Part shown: positions 31,930-44,900 of the stretch, piece by piece
How the letters are laid out: every line of letters begins with the position of its first letter
How positions within the stretch are numbered: the stretch's first letter is position 1
Source of the DNA: Actinostola sp. cb2023
Lineage: Eukaryota > Cnidaria > Anthozoa > Actiniaria > Actinostolidae
Reading direction: 5' to 3'
NCBI GenBank assembly: GCA_033675265.1
Contig: JAUJYZ010000317.1
Location: 186,001-250,000, forward strand
Length of the DNA: 64,000 nt
Made by a program: the position numbers and the translations under genes
The notes under the pieces: model-generated
What the model was told of the DNA's origin: nothing
The model's input: only the letters and a program-made list of their open reading frames with translations
Databases searched by the model: none

Positions 31930-34900
31930 CTTGAATCATTACAACCCCGGCTTTGAAACAACAAGTCTTCCCAGTATTTTCACTCAAGTATTACAACCCC
32001 GGCATTACTAACCGGCTTTGAAACGACAAGTATTTTTACTCAAGTATTACAACCCCGGCATTACTAACCGGCTTTGAAACGACAAGTATTTTCACTCAAG
32101 TATTACAACCCCGGCATTACTAACCGGCCTTGAAACGACAAGTATTTTCACTCAAGTAACAACCCGGCATTACTAACCGGCTTTGAAACGACAAGTATTT
32201 TCACTCAAGTATTACAACCCCGGCATTACTAACCGGCTTTGAAACGACAAGTATTTTCACTCAAGTATTACAACCCCGGCATTACAAACCGGCTTTGAAA
32301 CGACAAGTATTTTTACTCAAGTATTACAACCCCGGCATTACTAACCGGCTTTGAAACGACAAGTATTTTCACTCAAGTATTACTAACCGGCCTTGAAACG
32401 ACAAGTATTTTTACTCAAGTATTACAACCCCGGCATTACTAACCGGCTTTGAAACAACAAGTATTTTTACTCAAGTATTACAACCCCGGCATTACTAACC
32501 GGCTTTGAAACGACAAGTATTTTTACTCAAGTATTACAACCCCGGCATTACTAACCGGCTTTGAAACGACAAGTATTTTCACTCAAGTATTACAACCCCG
32601 GCATTACTAACCGGCCTTGAAACGACAAGTATTTTCACTCAAGTATTACTAACCGGCTTTGAAACGACAAGTATTTTCACTCAAGTATTACAACCCCGGC
32701 ATTACTAACCGGCTTTGAAACGACAAGTATTATTTTCACTCAAGTATTACAACCCCGGCATTACTAACCGGCTTTGAAACGACAAGTATTTTTACTCAAG
32801 TATTACAACCCCGGCATTACTAACCGGCTTTGAAACAACAAGTATTTTTACTCAAGTATTACAACCCCGGCATTACTAACCGGCCTTGAAACGACAAGTA
32901 TTTTTACTCAAGTATTACAACCCCGGCATTACTAACCGGCTTTGAAACGACAAGTATTTTCACTCAAGTATTACAACCCCGGCATTACTAACCGGCCTTG
33001 AAACGACAAGTATTTTCACTCAAGTATTACTAACCGGCTTTGAAACGACAAAGTATTTTCACTCAAGTATTACAACCCCGGCATTACTAACCGGCCTTGA
33101 AACGACAAGTATTTTTACTCAAGTATTACAACCCCGGCATTACTAACCGGCTTTGAAACGACAAGTATTTTCACTCAAGTATTACAACCCCGGCATTACT
33201 AACCGGCCTTGAAACGACAAGTATTTTTACTCAAGTATTACAACCCCGGCATTACTAACCGGCTTTGAAACGACAAGTATTTTCACTCAAGTATTACAAC
33301 CCCGGCATTACTAACCGGCCTTGAAACGACAAGTATTTTCACTCAAGTATTACTAACCGGCTTTGAAACGACAAGTATTTTCACTCAAGTATTACAACCC
33401 CGGCATTACTAACCGGCCTTGAAACGACAAGTATTTTTACTCAAGTATTACAACCCCGGCATTACTAACCGGCTTTGAAACGACAAGTATTTTCACTCAA
33501 GTATTACAACCCCGGCATTACTAACCGGCCTTGAAACGACAAGTATTTTCACTCAAGTATTACTAACCGGCTTTGAAACGACAAGTATTTTCACTCAAGT
33601 ATTACAACCCCGGCATTACTAACCGGCTTTGAAACGACAAGTATTTTTACTCAAGTATTACAACCCCGGCATTACTAACCGGCTTTGAAACGACAAGTAT
33701 TTTCACTCAAGTACTAACCGGCTTTGAAACGACAAGTATTTTCACTCAAGTATTACAACCCCGGCATTACTAACCGGCTTTGAAACGACAAGTATTTTTA
33801 CTCAAGTATTACAACCCCGGCATTACTAACCGGCTTTGAAACGACAAGTATTTTTACTCAAGTATTACAACCCCGGCATTACTAACCGGCTTTGAAACGA
33901 CAAGTATTTTCACTCAAGTATTACAACCCCGGCATTACTAACCGGCTTTGAAACGACAAGTATTTTTACACTCAAGTATTACAACCCCGGCATTACTAAC
34001 CGGCTTTGAAACGACAAGTATTTTCACTCAAGTATTACAACCCCGGCATTACTAACCGGCTTTGAAACGACAAGTATTTTCACTCAAGTATTACAACCCC
34101 GGCATTACTAACCGGCTTTGAAACGACAAGTATTTTCACTCAAGTATTACAACCCCGGCATTACTAACCGCTTTGAAACGACAAGTATTTTCACTCAAGT
34201 ATTACAACCCCGGCATTACTAACCGGCTTTGAAAACAAGTATTTTCACTCAAGTAGCTACCGGCTTTGAAACGACAAGTATTTTTACTCAAGTATTACAA
34301 CCCCGGCATTACAAACCGGCTTTGAAACGACAAGTATTTTTACTCAAGTATTACAACCCCGGCATTACTAACCGGCTTTGAAACGACAAGTATTTTCACT
34401 CAAGTATTACAACCCCGGCACTACTAACCGGCTTTGAAACGACAAGTATTTTCACTCAAGTATTACAACCCCGGCATTACTAACCGGCTTTGAAACGACA
34501 AGTATTATTTTCACTCAAGTATTACAACCCCGGCACTACTAACCGGCTTTGAAACGACAAGTATTTTCACTCAAGTATTACAACCCCGGCATTACTAACC
34601 GGCTTTGAAACGACAAGTATTATTTTCACTCAAGTATTACAACCCCGGCATTACTAACCGGCTTTGAAACGACAAGTATTTTTACTCAAGTATTACAACC
34701 CCGGCATTACTAACCGGCTTTGAAACGACAAGTATTTTTACTCAAGTATTACAACCCCGGCATTACTAACCGGCTTTGAAACGACAAGTATTTTCACTCA
34801 AGTATTACTAACCGGCTTTGAAACGACAAGTATTTTTACTCAAGTATTACAACCCCGGCATTACTAACCGGCTTTGAAACGACAAGTATTTTTACTCAAG

Positions 34901-35662
34901 TATTACAACCCCGGCATTACTAACCGGCTTTGAAACGACAAGTATTTTCACTCAAGTATTACTAACCGGCTTTGAAACGACAAGTATTTTTACTCAAGTA
35001 TTACAACCCCGGCATTACTAACCGGCTTTGAAACGACAAGTATTTTTCACTCAAGTATTACAACCCCGGCATTACTAACCGGCTTTGAAACGACAAGTAT
35101 TTTTTCACTCAAGTATTACAACCCCGGCATTACTAACCGGCTTTGAAACGACAAGTATTTTTACTCAAGTATTACAACCCCGGCATTACTAACCGGCTTT
35201 GAAACGACAAGTATTTTTACTCAAGTATTACAACCCCGGCATTACTAACCGGCTTTGAAACGACAAGTATTATTTTTCACTCAAGTATTACAACCCCGGC
35301 ATTACTGACCGGCTTTGAAACGACAAGTATTTTCACTCAAGTATTACAACCCCGGCATTACTAACCGGCTTTGAAACGACAAGTATTATTTTCACTCAAG
35401 TATTACAACCCCGGCATTACTAACCGGCTTTGAAACGACAAGTATTTTTACTCAAGTATTACAACCCCGGCATTACTAACCGGCTTTGAAACGACAAGTA
35501 TTTTCACTCAAGTATTACAACCCCGGCATTACTAACCGGCTTTGAAACGACAAGTATTTTCACTCAAGTATTACAACCCCGGCATTACTAACCGGCTTTG
35601 AAACGACAAGTATTTTCACTCAAGTATTACAACCCCGGCATTACAACTAACCGGCTTTGAAC
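31930..35662. repeat. Satellite array 1: ~56-bp unit
   Basis: Roughly 70 tandem units, each containing, in order, attacaaccccggcattacta, accggctttgaaacgacaag and tattttcactcaag. Variants: ctttg/ccttg, tttttac/ttttcac, and a short form of about 42 bp lacking 'tacaaccccggcat' that recurs at intervals, giving a loose higher-order pattern (for example near 33024, 33345 and 33557). Two CCGG sites per full unit. No coding frame. Confidence 0.95.
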
Positions 35663-37450
35663 TTTTTTTGTACTTGAACTTTTTTTCTTGAGTTTCAATG
35701 TTTTTTTTTGTACTTGAACTTTTTTTTCTTGAGTTTCAAAGTTTTCTTTTGCACTTGAACTTTGTTTTCTTGAGTTTCAAAGTTCTTTTGCACTTGAACT
35801 TTGTTTTCTTGAGTTTCAATGTTTTTTTTTGTACTTGAACTTTGTTTCCTTGAATTTCAGTATTTTTTACTTGAACTTTGTTTTCTTGAGTTTCAATATT
35901 TTTTGTACTTGAACTTTGTTTTCTTGAGTTTCAATTTTTTTTGTACTTGAACTTTGTTTTCTTGAATTTCAATTTTTTTTGTACTTGAACTTTGTTTTCT
36001 TGAATTTCAAAATTTTTTACTTGAACTTTGTTTTCTTGAGTTTCAATATTTTTTGTACTTGAACTTTGTTTTCTTGAATTTCAAAATTTTTTTGTACTTG
36101 AACTTTGTTTTCTTGAATTTCAATTTTTTTTGTACTTGAACTTTGTTTCCTTGAATTTCAGTATTTTTTACTTGAACTTTGTTTTCTTGAGTTTCAATAT
36201 TTTTTGTACTTGAACTTTGTTTTCTTGAGTTTCAATATTTTTTGTACTTGAACTTTGTTTTCTTGAATTTCAATTTTTTTTGTACTTGAACTTTGTTTTC
36301 TTGAATTTCAATTTTTTTTTGTACTTGAACTTTGTTTTCTTGAATTTCAATTTTTTTTGTACTTGAACTTTGTTTTCTTGAATTTCAATTTTTTTTGTAC
36401 TTGAACTTTGTTTCCTTGAATTTCAGTATTTTTTACTTGAACTTTGTTTTCTTGAGTTTCAATATTTTTTGTACTTGAACTTTGTTTTCTTGAATTTCAA
36501 TTTTTTTTTGTACTTGAACTTTGTTTTCTTGAATTTCAATTTTTTTTGTACTTGAACTTTGTTTTCTTGAATTTCAATTTTTTTTGTACTTGAACTTTGT
36601 TTTCTTGAATTTCAAAATTTTTTACTTGAACTTTGTTTTCTTGAGTTTCAATATTTTTTGTACTTGAACTTTGTTTTCTTGAATTTCAAAATTTTTTTGT
36701 ACTTGAACTTTGTTTTCTTGAATTTCAATTTTTTTTTTTGTACTTGAACTTTGTTTCCTTGAATTTCAGTATTTTTTACTTGAACTTTGTTTTCTTGAGT
36801 TTCAATATTTTTTGTACTTGAACTTTGTTTTCTTGAATTTCAATTTTTTTTGTACTTGAACTTTGTTTTCTTGAATTTCAATTTTTTTTTGTACTTGAAC
36901 TTTGTTTTCTTGAATTTCAATTTTTTTTGTACTTGAACTTTGTTTTCTTGAATTTCAATTTTTTTTGTACTTGAACTTTGTTTCCTTGAATTTCAGTATT
37001 TTTTACTTGAACTTTGTTTTCTTGAGTTTCAATATTTTTTGTACTTGAACTTTGTTTTCTTGAATTTCAAATTTTTTTTGTACTTGAACTTTGTTTTCTT
37101 GAATTTCAATTTTTTTTGTACTTGAACTTTGTTTTCTTGAATTTCAATTTTTTTTGTACTTGAACTTTGTTTTCTTGAATTTCAAATTTTTTTACTTGAA
37201 CTTTGTTTTCTTGAGTTTCAATATTTTTTGTATTTGAACTTTGTTTTCTTGAGTTTCAATTTTTTTTGTACTTGAACTTTGTTTTCTTGAGTTTCAATTT
37301 TTTTTGTACTTGAACTTTGTTTTCTTGAATTTCAATTTTTTTTGTACTTGAACTTTGTTTTCTTGAATTTCAATTTTTTTTGTACTTGAACTTTGTTTTC
37401 TTGAGTTTCAATTTTTTTTGTACTTGAACTTTGTTTTCTTGAGTTTCAAT
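35663..37450. repeat. Satellite array 2: ~38-bp T-rich unit
   Basis: Nearly 50 tandem units of tttttttgtacttgaacttt plus gttttcttgaatttcaa. Marker variants ('tccttgaatttcagtatttt') recur every 230-340 bp. The junction with array 1 is abrupt, inside a ctttgaactttt sequence common to both. Confidence 0.95.
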
Positions 37451-37503
37451 GTTTTGGTTTTCTTTCCAAGTTCTTTTTTGTTCTTCAGAAGACGTGACGA
37501 TGA

Positions 37504-37680
37504 TCAGTACATTTGCAAACTGTGTTGAGCGATTTCTCTACTCAGGGCTCTTATTTCTTCTTGCCTTGTAATTTCTCCTACTTCTTGCTTTGCAATAAAT
37601 GCGACACAAGCGGCCTGTGTTGGAGAGAATAAAACAGTATTGAGGATTCCTTCCAACAAACAGATAAGTTGTGTATGCCC
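37504..37680 (-). CDS. Possible terminal coding fragment beside the satellite
   Basis: About 57 residues ending in a TGA at 37504-37506, with coding-like composition and two amphipathic stretches (LICLLEGILNTVLF; EEIRALSREIAQHSL). Its 5' side runs into a GGGGCGGAT-type repeat at 37682. No family recognised; it could be the last exon of a gene or of an element protein. Confidence 0.25.
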   Translation of the reverse strand, partial: GHTQLICLLEGILNTVLFSPTQAACVAFIAKQEVGEITRQEEIRALSREIAQHSLQMY

Positions 37681-37918
37681 AGGGGCGGATCTAGAGATTT
37701 TGAAAGGGGGGTGCATCACTGAGGCCCCTTCTTCTAGGGGGTATGGGGGCATGCCCCCCCCAGAAAATTTTGAAACATAGAAGCTCGAAAATGCAATTTC
37801 CATCCATTCTGGGCATCAAATGGTGGGGAAACGTGGGCGAATATGTATCGGGCCCAACTCAAGGGGGGGGAGGGGGGACACCGGCCCCCCATGCCCTCCC
37901 CTTGGATCCGCCCCTGAT
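37681..37918. mobile_element. MITE with 'aggggcggatc' ends
   Basis: Begins ccaggggcggatctagag and ends ttggatccgcccctg. The interior is G/C-homopolymer rich. Confidence 0.6.
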
Positions 37919-37989
37919 GCCTGGAGATGGACCATTTCTTCTAATTATAATAAATACAAATATATTTGTATGCGCGGGTCTCCTGGAGT

Positions 37990-38600
37990 GGCGCGCGATA
38001 CGTATTATATTGGGTTCCCTGTGTTTTACAGGCGCTTTATATCTTTTGACGATCGGATTCCGAAGTTTGTTCCGAAGTTTGTTCCGAAGTTCGTCGGCGA
38101 ACTTCAAACATTCGATACGAAGTTCAAAATGAACTTGGCAAGTTCAAAACAAACTTCGGAACTTTGTTGGCGGCAAAGTTCAGTCGTTATTCGAAGTTGA
38201 GTTCTTTGATGATCTTAGACAATCATAAATTGTTTTTCTAGACAAGGACGATATTTGCTTAAATATCGAATCACCATAAACAGATAAGCCCCAGTATAAG
38301 TGCATTCGAAATTCAAAAACTCTTGGTTGAAACGTTTGTCTACCGCAAAATGTTCCATCTGAATCATCGATTACCCGTTGTAATCTCGATGTGATTTGCT
38401 GCAATTGTCCTGCAATTGTCCTGTGACTCCTGTATATTTTTTCAAAAGAATCATTATCTATTTTGTTTCCAAGGCCAACGTACTTTGCCGCCAACAAAGT
38501 TCCGAAGTTTGTTTTGAACTTCCCAAATTTATTTCGAACTTTATAACGAATGTTTGAAGTTCGTCGGCGAACTTCGGTAAAACGCACGTGTTTACTAAAA
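37990..38600. mobile_element. Foldback built on 'cgaagttcg' repeats
   Basis: Inverted arms 38060-38190 and 38475-38585 include cgaagtttgttc units (three in tandem at about 38059-38094) and the near-palindrome gaagttcgtcggcgaacttc. The loop has no gene. Confidence 0.6.
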
Positions 38601-38639
38601 TTTGATGGTGTAGCGATGACTTGCAAACCGGTTTAGCTT

Positions 38640-39937
38640 TAGGGGCGGACCATTTGATCGTTGATGGGGGTGGGGGTTAAATCCCAAAATAAATATCGAG
38701 CAAGCACTTCCACCTTTAAAAAAATATCGTGCAAGAACAAATGCATCAAAAAAAATATCGTGCATTATTGTGACACCAACTTCAGCTTTTTTTAAATTTA
38801 AATTTCAAATTCAAAACCTAGCATTGTAGCCCAAGGGGCGTAGCGTGCATTATGCACGTATACACACGTGTGTACAATTTAAAATCATTAAAATATAAAT
38901 ATAAAAAAAAAGAAATCTAAGACAAAATCGTAAGAGCTGACTAGTGAAATTATGAAATCCGGTAAATGGCACTTCAGGGAGTGTGTAATATGTATAATAT
39001 TATTGTAGTTAGAAGCAGCCCCAGTGAACAGTCTCAAACAAAATAAACTACAAAAAATTCTGAGTGATCAGCATTTTACTATATATATTTGTGTAGCAAG
39101 AAAATCCGCTAGAAAACGAAGAAATGGTATTTCCAAGGCTCTAGATTTCAAAATTTCGAGGGGGAGTATGCCCCCTTACCACCCTAGAAGCGCGCGGCTT
39201 CGGCACTCGTTTCTCTGTGCGTACATGCATGCTACGCCTCTGAAAAGTATTGCAACGCGAGCATTGAATACTTAATAATTATATATTTAATTAACTAAAG
39301 AAAATGACTCTCCGTGCTTCTATACAAAATTAATTCACGCTGAGGTCTTGAAACTGCTGGTAGTGGATGCACGAGCGGAACGCGAGTGCATTCAGCAGCT
39401 TTCAAGACCTCAGAAGTGCATTATTTTTGTATAGAAGCAAGGAGAGTCATCTTCTATTCGCTTTATAATATAAAACTAGTTTTAAACAGGTTTTCGGCTT
39501 TGTTTTCGCTGCTCCGTACTTCTATAACATAGCAATGCACGCTCAACAAACAATCAAATCGCGCGTTCTTGGGAGGTACACATAGTTTATATTATAATAG
39601 CTTATACTCCCTAGGATTTTTCTGTTTCAATGGAAATTTCACCATTCATTGATTGATGGCATGTAAATTTAATAAATCATGATGTAAGTAGAACAACAGA
39701 CTGTACAAATAATAAAATAAAATAACAAAGGTAATTTATTATACAATTTTCAATATTATCAATTTGGCAACTGAATAGATATTGGCAAACAAAAATAAAT
39801 TTGGTTAAAAAAAATATCGTGCAAGGGCCTAAGGCAGTGAAAAAATATCGTGCAACATGAAAAGGTGAAAAAAAAATATCGACCATGCTTTAAATCGCCC
39901 CCACCACCCATCAAAAATCACATGGTCCGCCCCTTAC
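38640..39937. mobile_element. Element with 'ggggcggaccat' ends and a nested foldback
   Basis: Ends aggggcggaccatttgat and inverse (catggtccgccccttac), with 'aaaaaaatatcgtgcaag' repeats at both subterminal regions. A nested foldback lies at about 39308-39455 (actctccgtgcttctataca arms). No transposase. Confidence 0.65.
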
Positions 39938-39967
39938 TGAAAACCATGATCGATCAAGATTTAGACC

Positions 39968-40030
39968 CCTATGGCGAGCGAAAAAAAGCGGCTGTATTCG
40001 CAGGCTAGCAATGGCCCGGCCATATACAGC
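39968..40030 (+). mobile_element. Terminal fragment of the 'tgtattcgcaggct' MITE
   Basis: Matches the right end of the 63487-64000 copy (cccctatggcgagcg, gcggctgtattcgcaggcta) together with the following ggcc...gccatatacagc hairpin. Confidence 0.7.
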
Positions 40031-40089
40031 AAAAGCGAAAAATGCAAAGACAATAGACACAGCAGGGGATCGATGCAAGAGAAAACTAG

Positions 40090-41004
40090 CTACGTATCTG
40101 ATAAATCAGCCTGTACAGGTCTACATTCTGTACACTCGGCACAATATTCGTCGGTCATCTCTAGTTCGTTTTTACTGAGAGGAAAACCTGAGTACACGGC
40201 GGAGAAAACCCCTCGAAGCGGCAAGGGAGATGACGAACTAACAAACTGACATGAAGGAATGAAGCTATATTTTATAGTTTTAATGATACAGTTTTTACAT
40301 AAGGTCATAATACATACCGCTCCTCCTTGTTCCATCATCCACACAACAACCTTGTCAAGCAGCACCAGCCTAATTTCGTCGATGTCCAAAATCCATCGCT
40401 GAAATTTCGCGGGTCCGATAACAACACACATTCGTCTGTAAGCTAGCTCTGCGCTGAATCCCAAAATCCCAAGCACAACGGACCACGACAACTCTCCGCT
40501 GTACACTTCATTGAAGGTGAAGTACTCCTCCACTGCACTCTTGAGGCTTGTTGAAGGACCTAGAAGTTTGGCCAAATCAGTTAATAATAGCTGATTCCAA
40601 CGGACATTCCAATCAACTCCGATCCTTTGCACCAGATGTTTTGATATGATTTCCGTGTCAGACAAAGATGGGGAATCGAAGTTTGGAGGTCTTTCCCGCC
40701 AGTCAATATATCCTGTCAGTATCATCACAACTGCGATCTCAGATTCGTATTCTTCGAGTAGCTTGGTCAGATCACGCCGGCCAATTACGTCGGTGAATTC
40801 TTTCAAAAACCACACATCATTTTGACAAATAATATGTCGTTCTTCCAAATCGTCAAATACTGCAAGCAAGTTTCTGTCGTTCGGAAAGGGTTTGAGCAAA
40901 CTGTTTTTACAGAAAAAGCAGAATTGTTCACTCTCTTGCGATGTCAAATCATTTCTGATTCGCAAAAGAACCTTTCTATAAAGATTGTTACCAATATCTT
41001 TCAT
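40090..41004 (-). CDS. DED-BCL2 fusion protein
   Basis: Exon 1 (40318-41004) encodes 229 residues from the ATG at 41004. Residues 7-85 are a death effector domain: hydrophobic helix 1 (LYRKVLLRIRNDL), helix 4 VFDDLEERHII, and the RxDL motif R76-R-D-L79. Residues 115-229 resemble the BCL2 fold: a BH1-like segment (GELSWSVVLGILGFSAELAY) and a BH2-like WMMEQGG (222-228). The exon ends at GCG|gtatgt, where vertebrate BCL2 genes also have an intron at the BH2 motif. A 72-bp intron (40246-40317) would join in phase to 40090-40245; that exon adds 51 residues and no membrane anchor. The 72 bp is also open, so retention is possible. A BH3 motif is not clear. Such a protein would tie death-receptor-type adaptors to mitochondrial apoptosis control. 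DED call strong, BCL2 call good. Confidence 0.75.
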   Translation of the reverse strand: MKDIGNNLYRKVLLRIRNDLTSQESEQFCFFCKNSLLKPFPNDRNLLAVFDDLEERHIICQNDVWFLKEFTDVIGRRDLTKLLEEYESEIAVVMILTGYIDWRERPPNFDSPSLSDTEIISKHLVQRIGVDWNVRWNQLLLTDLAKLLGPSTSLKSAVEEYFTFNEVYSGELSWSVVLGILGFSAELAYRRMCVVIGPAKFQRWILDIDEIRLVLLDKVVVWMMEQGGAVCIMTLCKNCIIKTIKYSFIPSCQFVSSSSPLPLRGVFSAVYSGFPLSKNELEMTDEYCAECTECRPVQADLSDT

Positions 41005-41080
41005 CAAGGCACCGCAGATGGATTTACGGAAGAAAACAAGAGTTCAGTTCAAGTACGAGAGGAAAGTACGGAACAAAGGT

Positions 41081-41128
41081 ATTTATAGGAAAACGGAGAG
41101 TCACGTGATCTTTCTATGCTCCCATTGG
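41081..41128 (-). promoter_or_regulatory. TATA box and CCAAT box of the DED-BCL2 gene
   Basis: On the minus strand TATAAAT lies at 41081-41087, 77 bp before the start codon, with a CCAAT at 41124-41128 and CACGTG just beyond at 41102-41107. Spacing fits a core promoter with a short 5' leader. Confidence 0.45.
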
Positions 41129-41424
41129 TTAATATTTGACGTTCGCCGTGGGATGTTTTCCAAGAATTTTATAGAGAAAGACACAGATGCAACATGGGAA
41201 GGGGGGAAGTCCCGATATGGGAAGGCGGGGAAACCCCGTATGTGTACGTAACTAAGGTATCAAAGCAAATAATAATAAACGGACAGACATGATGTGAAGG
41301 TATATTTATATGCTAGAACTGTTTGGTACAAGCAACTAAAACGTATTTGTGATTGTTTCTACAATATCATTATTTAATCAAAATATTTCCATGCTTGTGC
41401 ATGCGTTGTTTGCGCTTTATGGAC

Positions 41425-41691
41425 CTTTTCGTAGTTTCCCAGAATTCTGCAGGATTCTGCATGCGCAATCGCGAGGTCAAGGTGCAAAATAGATCGAAAA
41501 TATTAAGAGAGGAATGAAGAAATTCAGTAGAAAACCTAGACTTTTATATTAAAAGTGCGTAAGAAGAATTCCAAAATAGATGCAAATTCCCCAGTCAAGC
41601 AAAGAAAACAGTTTTTTCCTGTTCAGTCATATTTCCCCTGACCTCGTTTGCGCGCGCAGAATCCTGCAGCATTCTGGGAAACTACGAAAAG
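41425..41691. mobile_element. Foldback MITE between DED-BCL2 and TTK
   Basis: Ends cttttcgtagtttcccagaa and inverse; arms contain ttctgcaggattctgcatgc. The rest of 41130-41767 has nothing recognisable. Confidence 0.7.
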
Positions 41692-41767
41692 CTGCATAAT
41701 ATATGCTTGTGTCATTAGTGGAAGCCAGTGTTATTGAATTTGTTATTAAACACCTTTTCACAAGTGT

Positions 41768-41882
41768 TTAATTTTGCCCTGTAAATGGCAGGTCAGCATT
41801 TTCCTGAAATCAAAAAGGTGGAAAGAATAAATAACAGACTCTATTGCAATGAATTCAATATTATTATTATTATTTAATTTTT

Positions 41883-41927
<45 letters not shown>

Positions 41928-44900
41928 GTTGGGGCATGCAATATTGCTGACAATTTTGTTGCAGCGTGTGTCCACCCATGAAACTGATTGCTCGCAATTG
42001 ACTAGCACGCACTAGTACGATGTAATTTGTTGCTCGCAATGTTGCAGAAGTACGACTCGATTCCACTTCTGCAACATTGCGCGCAACATGTTGCAAAGGT
42101 GGACACACGCTGCAACAATACATGTTGCAGGGGATGTTGCACGAAATGTTGCACCGTGTGTCCTCACCTTTAGGCTCAGTTTCCAGCCATCGGGGTTTCA
42201 TGCACTCGCGATACTCTCACGAAACACTGACGACTGGAAACTGAGTCTGCACCTCTATTTGGCCAGTAATATTTTACTCAACTTACCTTATCGAAATATG
42301 GCCTGTCATTTGCCATATAAGCTGGTGTTGATAGTTTAATGGAGCTGTGAGCCTGTAGAGCTTCAACACTCAGACCCCCAAGTGGTTGCCGTAGTGATCT
42401 AGATGCATGCTGGGACTGTTGCTGTTTTTTGGCCAGAAATGAAGACAAATCTATTTTATTTCCTGACCGAAGTTGCTCACAAATACTCTGCAAATACAAT
42501 AATAATAATAATAATGAATAAAATGTGCATGTTTTTCCCCCGGTTCTCTTTTCTCGAACACAGTTGAAGCTCTCCTTGTGACACAAGAGCTAAAAGCTCT
42601 CGTAAACGACCAAGCGACCTTGTTTCAGTGCGTGGTCGCTTATGAGAGCCCATTTTCGTATGCGACCAGCTCTAGTTACAATCACTTTTTTGAATTCCCA
42701 AAGTGGTCGCTTACCATGGCTTACGAGAGCTTCAGTTGTATCTAAGAACGGATGCAAGGGAGACTATATAATACCTTGCTTGCAACTCGAATCGAGCGAG
42801 GTGAATTAACACGAGCCTGAGCCAGCTCCAGGAGGCAGTTGAAGAGCTGTTCCTCATTTGGTTCAGTAGCTGGAAAACACCAAACATATTATGCAATATT
42901 ATTTATGGCAATATTATTGCAGTGCATAGTCCAGCTCTACAATATTGTTATGAACAAACTTGTTGAAGTGCAATGTGATTCTAATGTGCGAAATTGTATG
43001 CAACAAATTGCAAAGGTAGACAGAGACAAGTATACTGCATGCAGCGCAATTGACCTTCAGTTTTACCGATACGGCGGCCATTTTGGATTCTATTGTTTTG
43101 GCTAAAACATTATGGGATGCCCAGGGTGCAAATGACCCAAAAACTGTAGAGAGTGGAGTCGCATCAATATATTATTTTTCTATGTCACTCTAGCCATAGT
43201 GTTGTATGACTTAATATCTACATGTTTTGTGTATTGTTGTATCATTTTGTACAAATTCATTGCTTTAAATTAGGTTTTCGTAGTTTTTCATGGCCAAATG
43301 GTTACTAGCTTGCACCCTGGGCATCCCATAATTTCTCCATAATTCAAGATGGCCGCCGTATCGGTAAAAAGGTCTATTGAGCCATTGTTGGCCATATATT
43401 ACAAGCACATAATGTTGCACTGTGTCTTCACATGAAAATGTTCAAAATTTGTCCTAACCTTGATTTCCAGAAGAAAGAAATGGGTGTGTTAACAGATGTG
43501 GTATTGTATATCGCTCACGAGGATTTCGAATTAAACAACCCTGACAAGCACAAAAAAATAATCAAAAATTAACTCAAATTTGTGAGATTGTTGCTTTTGT
43601 TTTGACAGCAACTGCAAACGATTTCATGACTCCAAATTACATCAACAATATACCTTGAGTACATCAAGAAGCTGCAGGTTGTTAATGGGAGGGAATTCAA
43701 TGGCATAGTTCTCGTCTATGATATACTGTAACTTCATAGCTTGATTGGTGATGTGTTGGAAGGGAGTGCGACCATATACCATATTATATAGTATACACCC
43801 TAAAGACCACACATCACTTGGACGTCCAATCTACAAATAAATGATGTTTAAACACGATTAGCAATCAATATAGACACCTACTGAAGCATACAGCAATTTC
43901 AAAAAACGTTGATACTGAATATAGTGTATTCCAAGACCGAAATGCATTATGGGACTTGTGTTATTGTCTAAAGTAATATAAATAATAATAATTTATTTTA
44001 TTTTTTGTGTATTCCATCAGAAACAATATACCAGCTCCATATGGCGAACAAATCGCTGTATATTTACTTTTTATTTCAAAATAATGAGGCCCGCACTAGG
44101 AATGCACTATTCAGTATTCAACATTTTTTGAAATTGCTGTATGCACTCTATTGACATTTGTTACTTGCATAAACCACAGGCAGCACAACCATTCCTTTTG
44201 AGGCTACTAAATAATTCAATAAAATGATATTTGCGTCTTTTTTGATGGGTTTCCTGTGGTAGAGTGAGCGCGCACGCGCAATGCGTATTAAGTTGGGTTC
44301 CCTGTGTTGAGTATGTTGGGCTTCCTGTGTGCATCCCGCACGTCCTGCAGTACATGTGTATATTGAAACAAGGTATGAAACTCCAGTCACGTGACAAATA
44401 CACATGTACTGCGGGACGCGCGGGATGTCTCGCCCCAACTTCATGACATTGAGTGCTCTACCCACTGAGCTACCAAGGCAACTATAGTGGCATGGAGTTC
44501 AAATTACATGTAGCTCAAAGACGCTGATTTTAACCGAACATTTGCTCCCAGGCCTCACGGAACTGGGAATTACTTCTGTAATGACGTACGAACCACATCA
44601 CGCAGTCATACTATTAAATATATATATATTTATCAACAGCATTCAGTGTTACATTTTGACTTCATGGCTATATTTAGTTACCTTTGTACATGGTCTTGAC
44701 CTGCCTGTATTTGGGTTTATTTGTGAAGAACTGGAAATGTCTTGGAAGGCTTCGGGAGACATGAAATTAAGAGTTCCAACCTGTGTGTCCCGCTGTATAC
44801 TCGTCTGATCAGCCTGTTTAATGAAAAAATTCACAGAAACATTGATTAAAATTACTTGAATAGTTTCATATAACTTTAGTCAAAAAGTCAGCTCCTGATC

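Noticed and set aside
31930..37450. Regular direct repeats resembling a CRISPR array
   Set aside because: Units are contiguous with no unique spacers, unit length varies, and the setting is an animal genome with no cas genes. These are satellites.
37743..38200. Overlapping 126-129-residue frames
   Set aside because: Run through G/C homopolymers and MITE ends; frames on both strands look equally poor.
44425..44492. A tRNA gene
   Set aside because: Only the 5' half with the A box is present; no anticodon arm or T arm follows.
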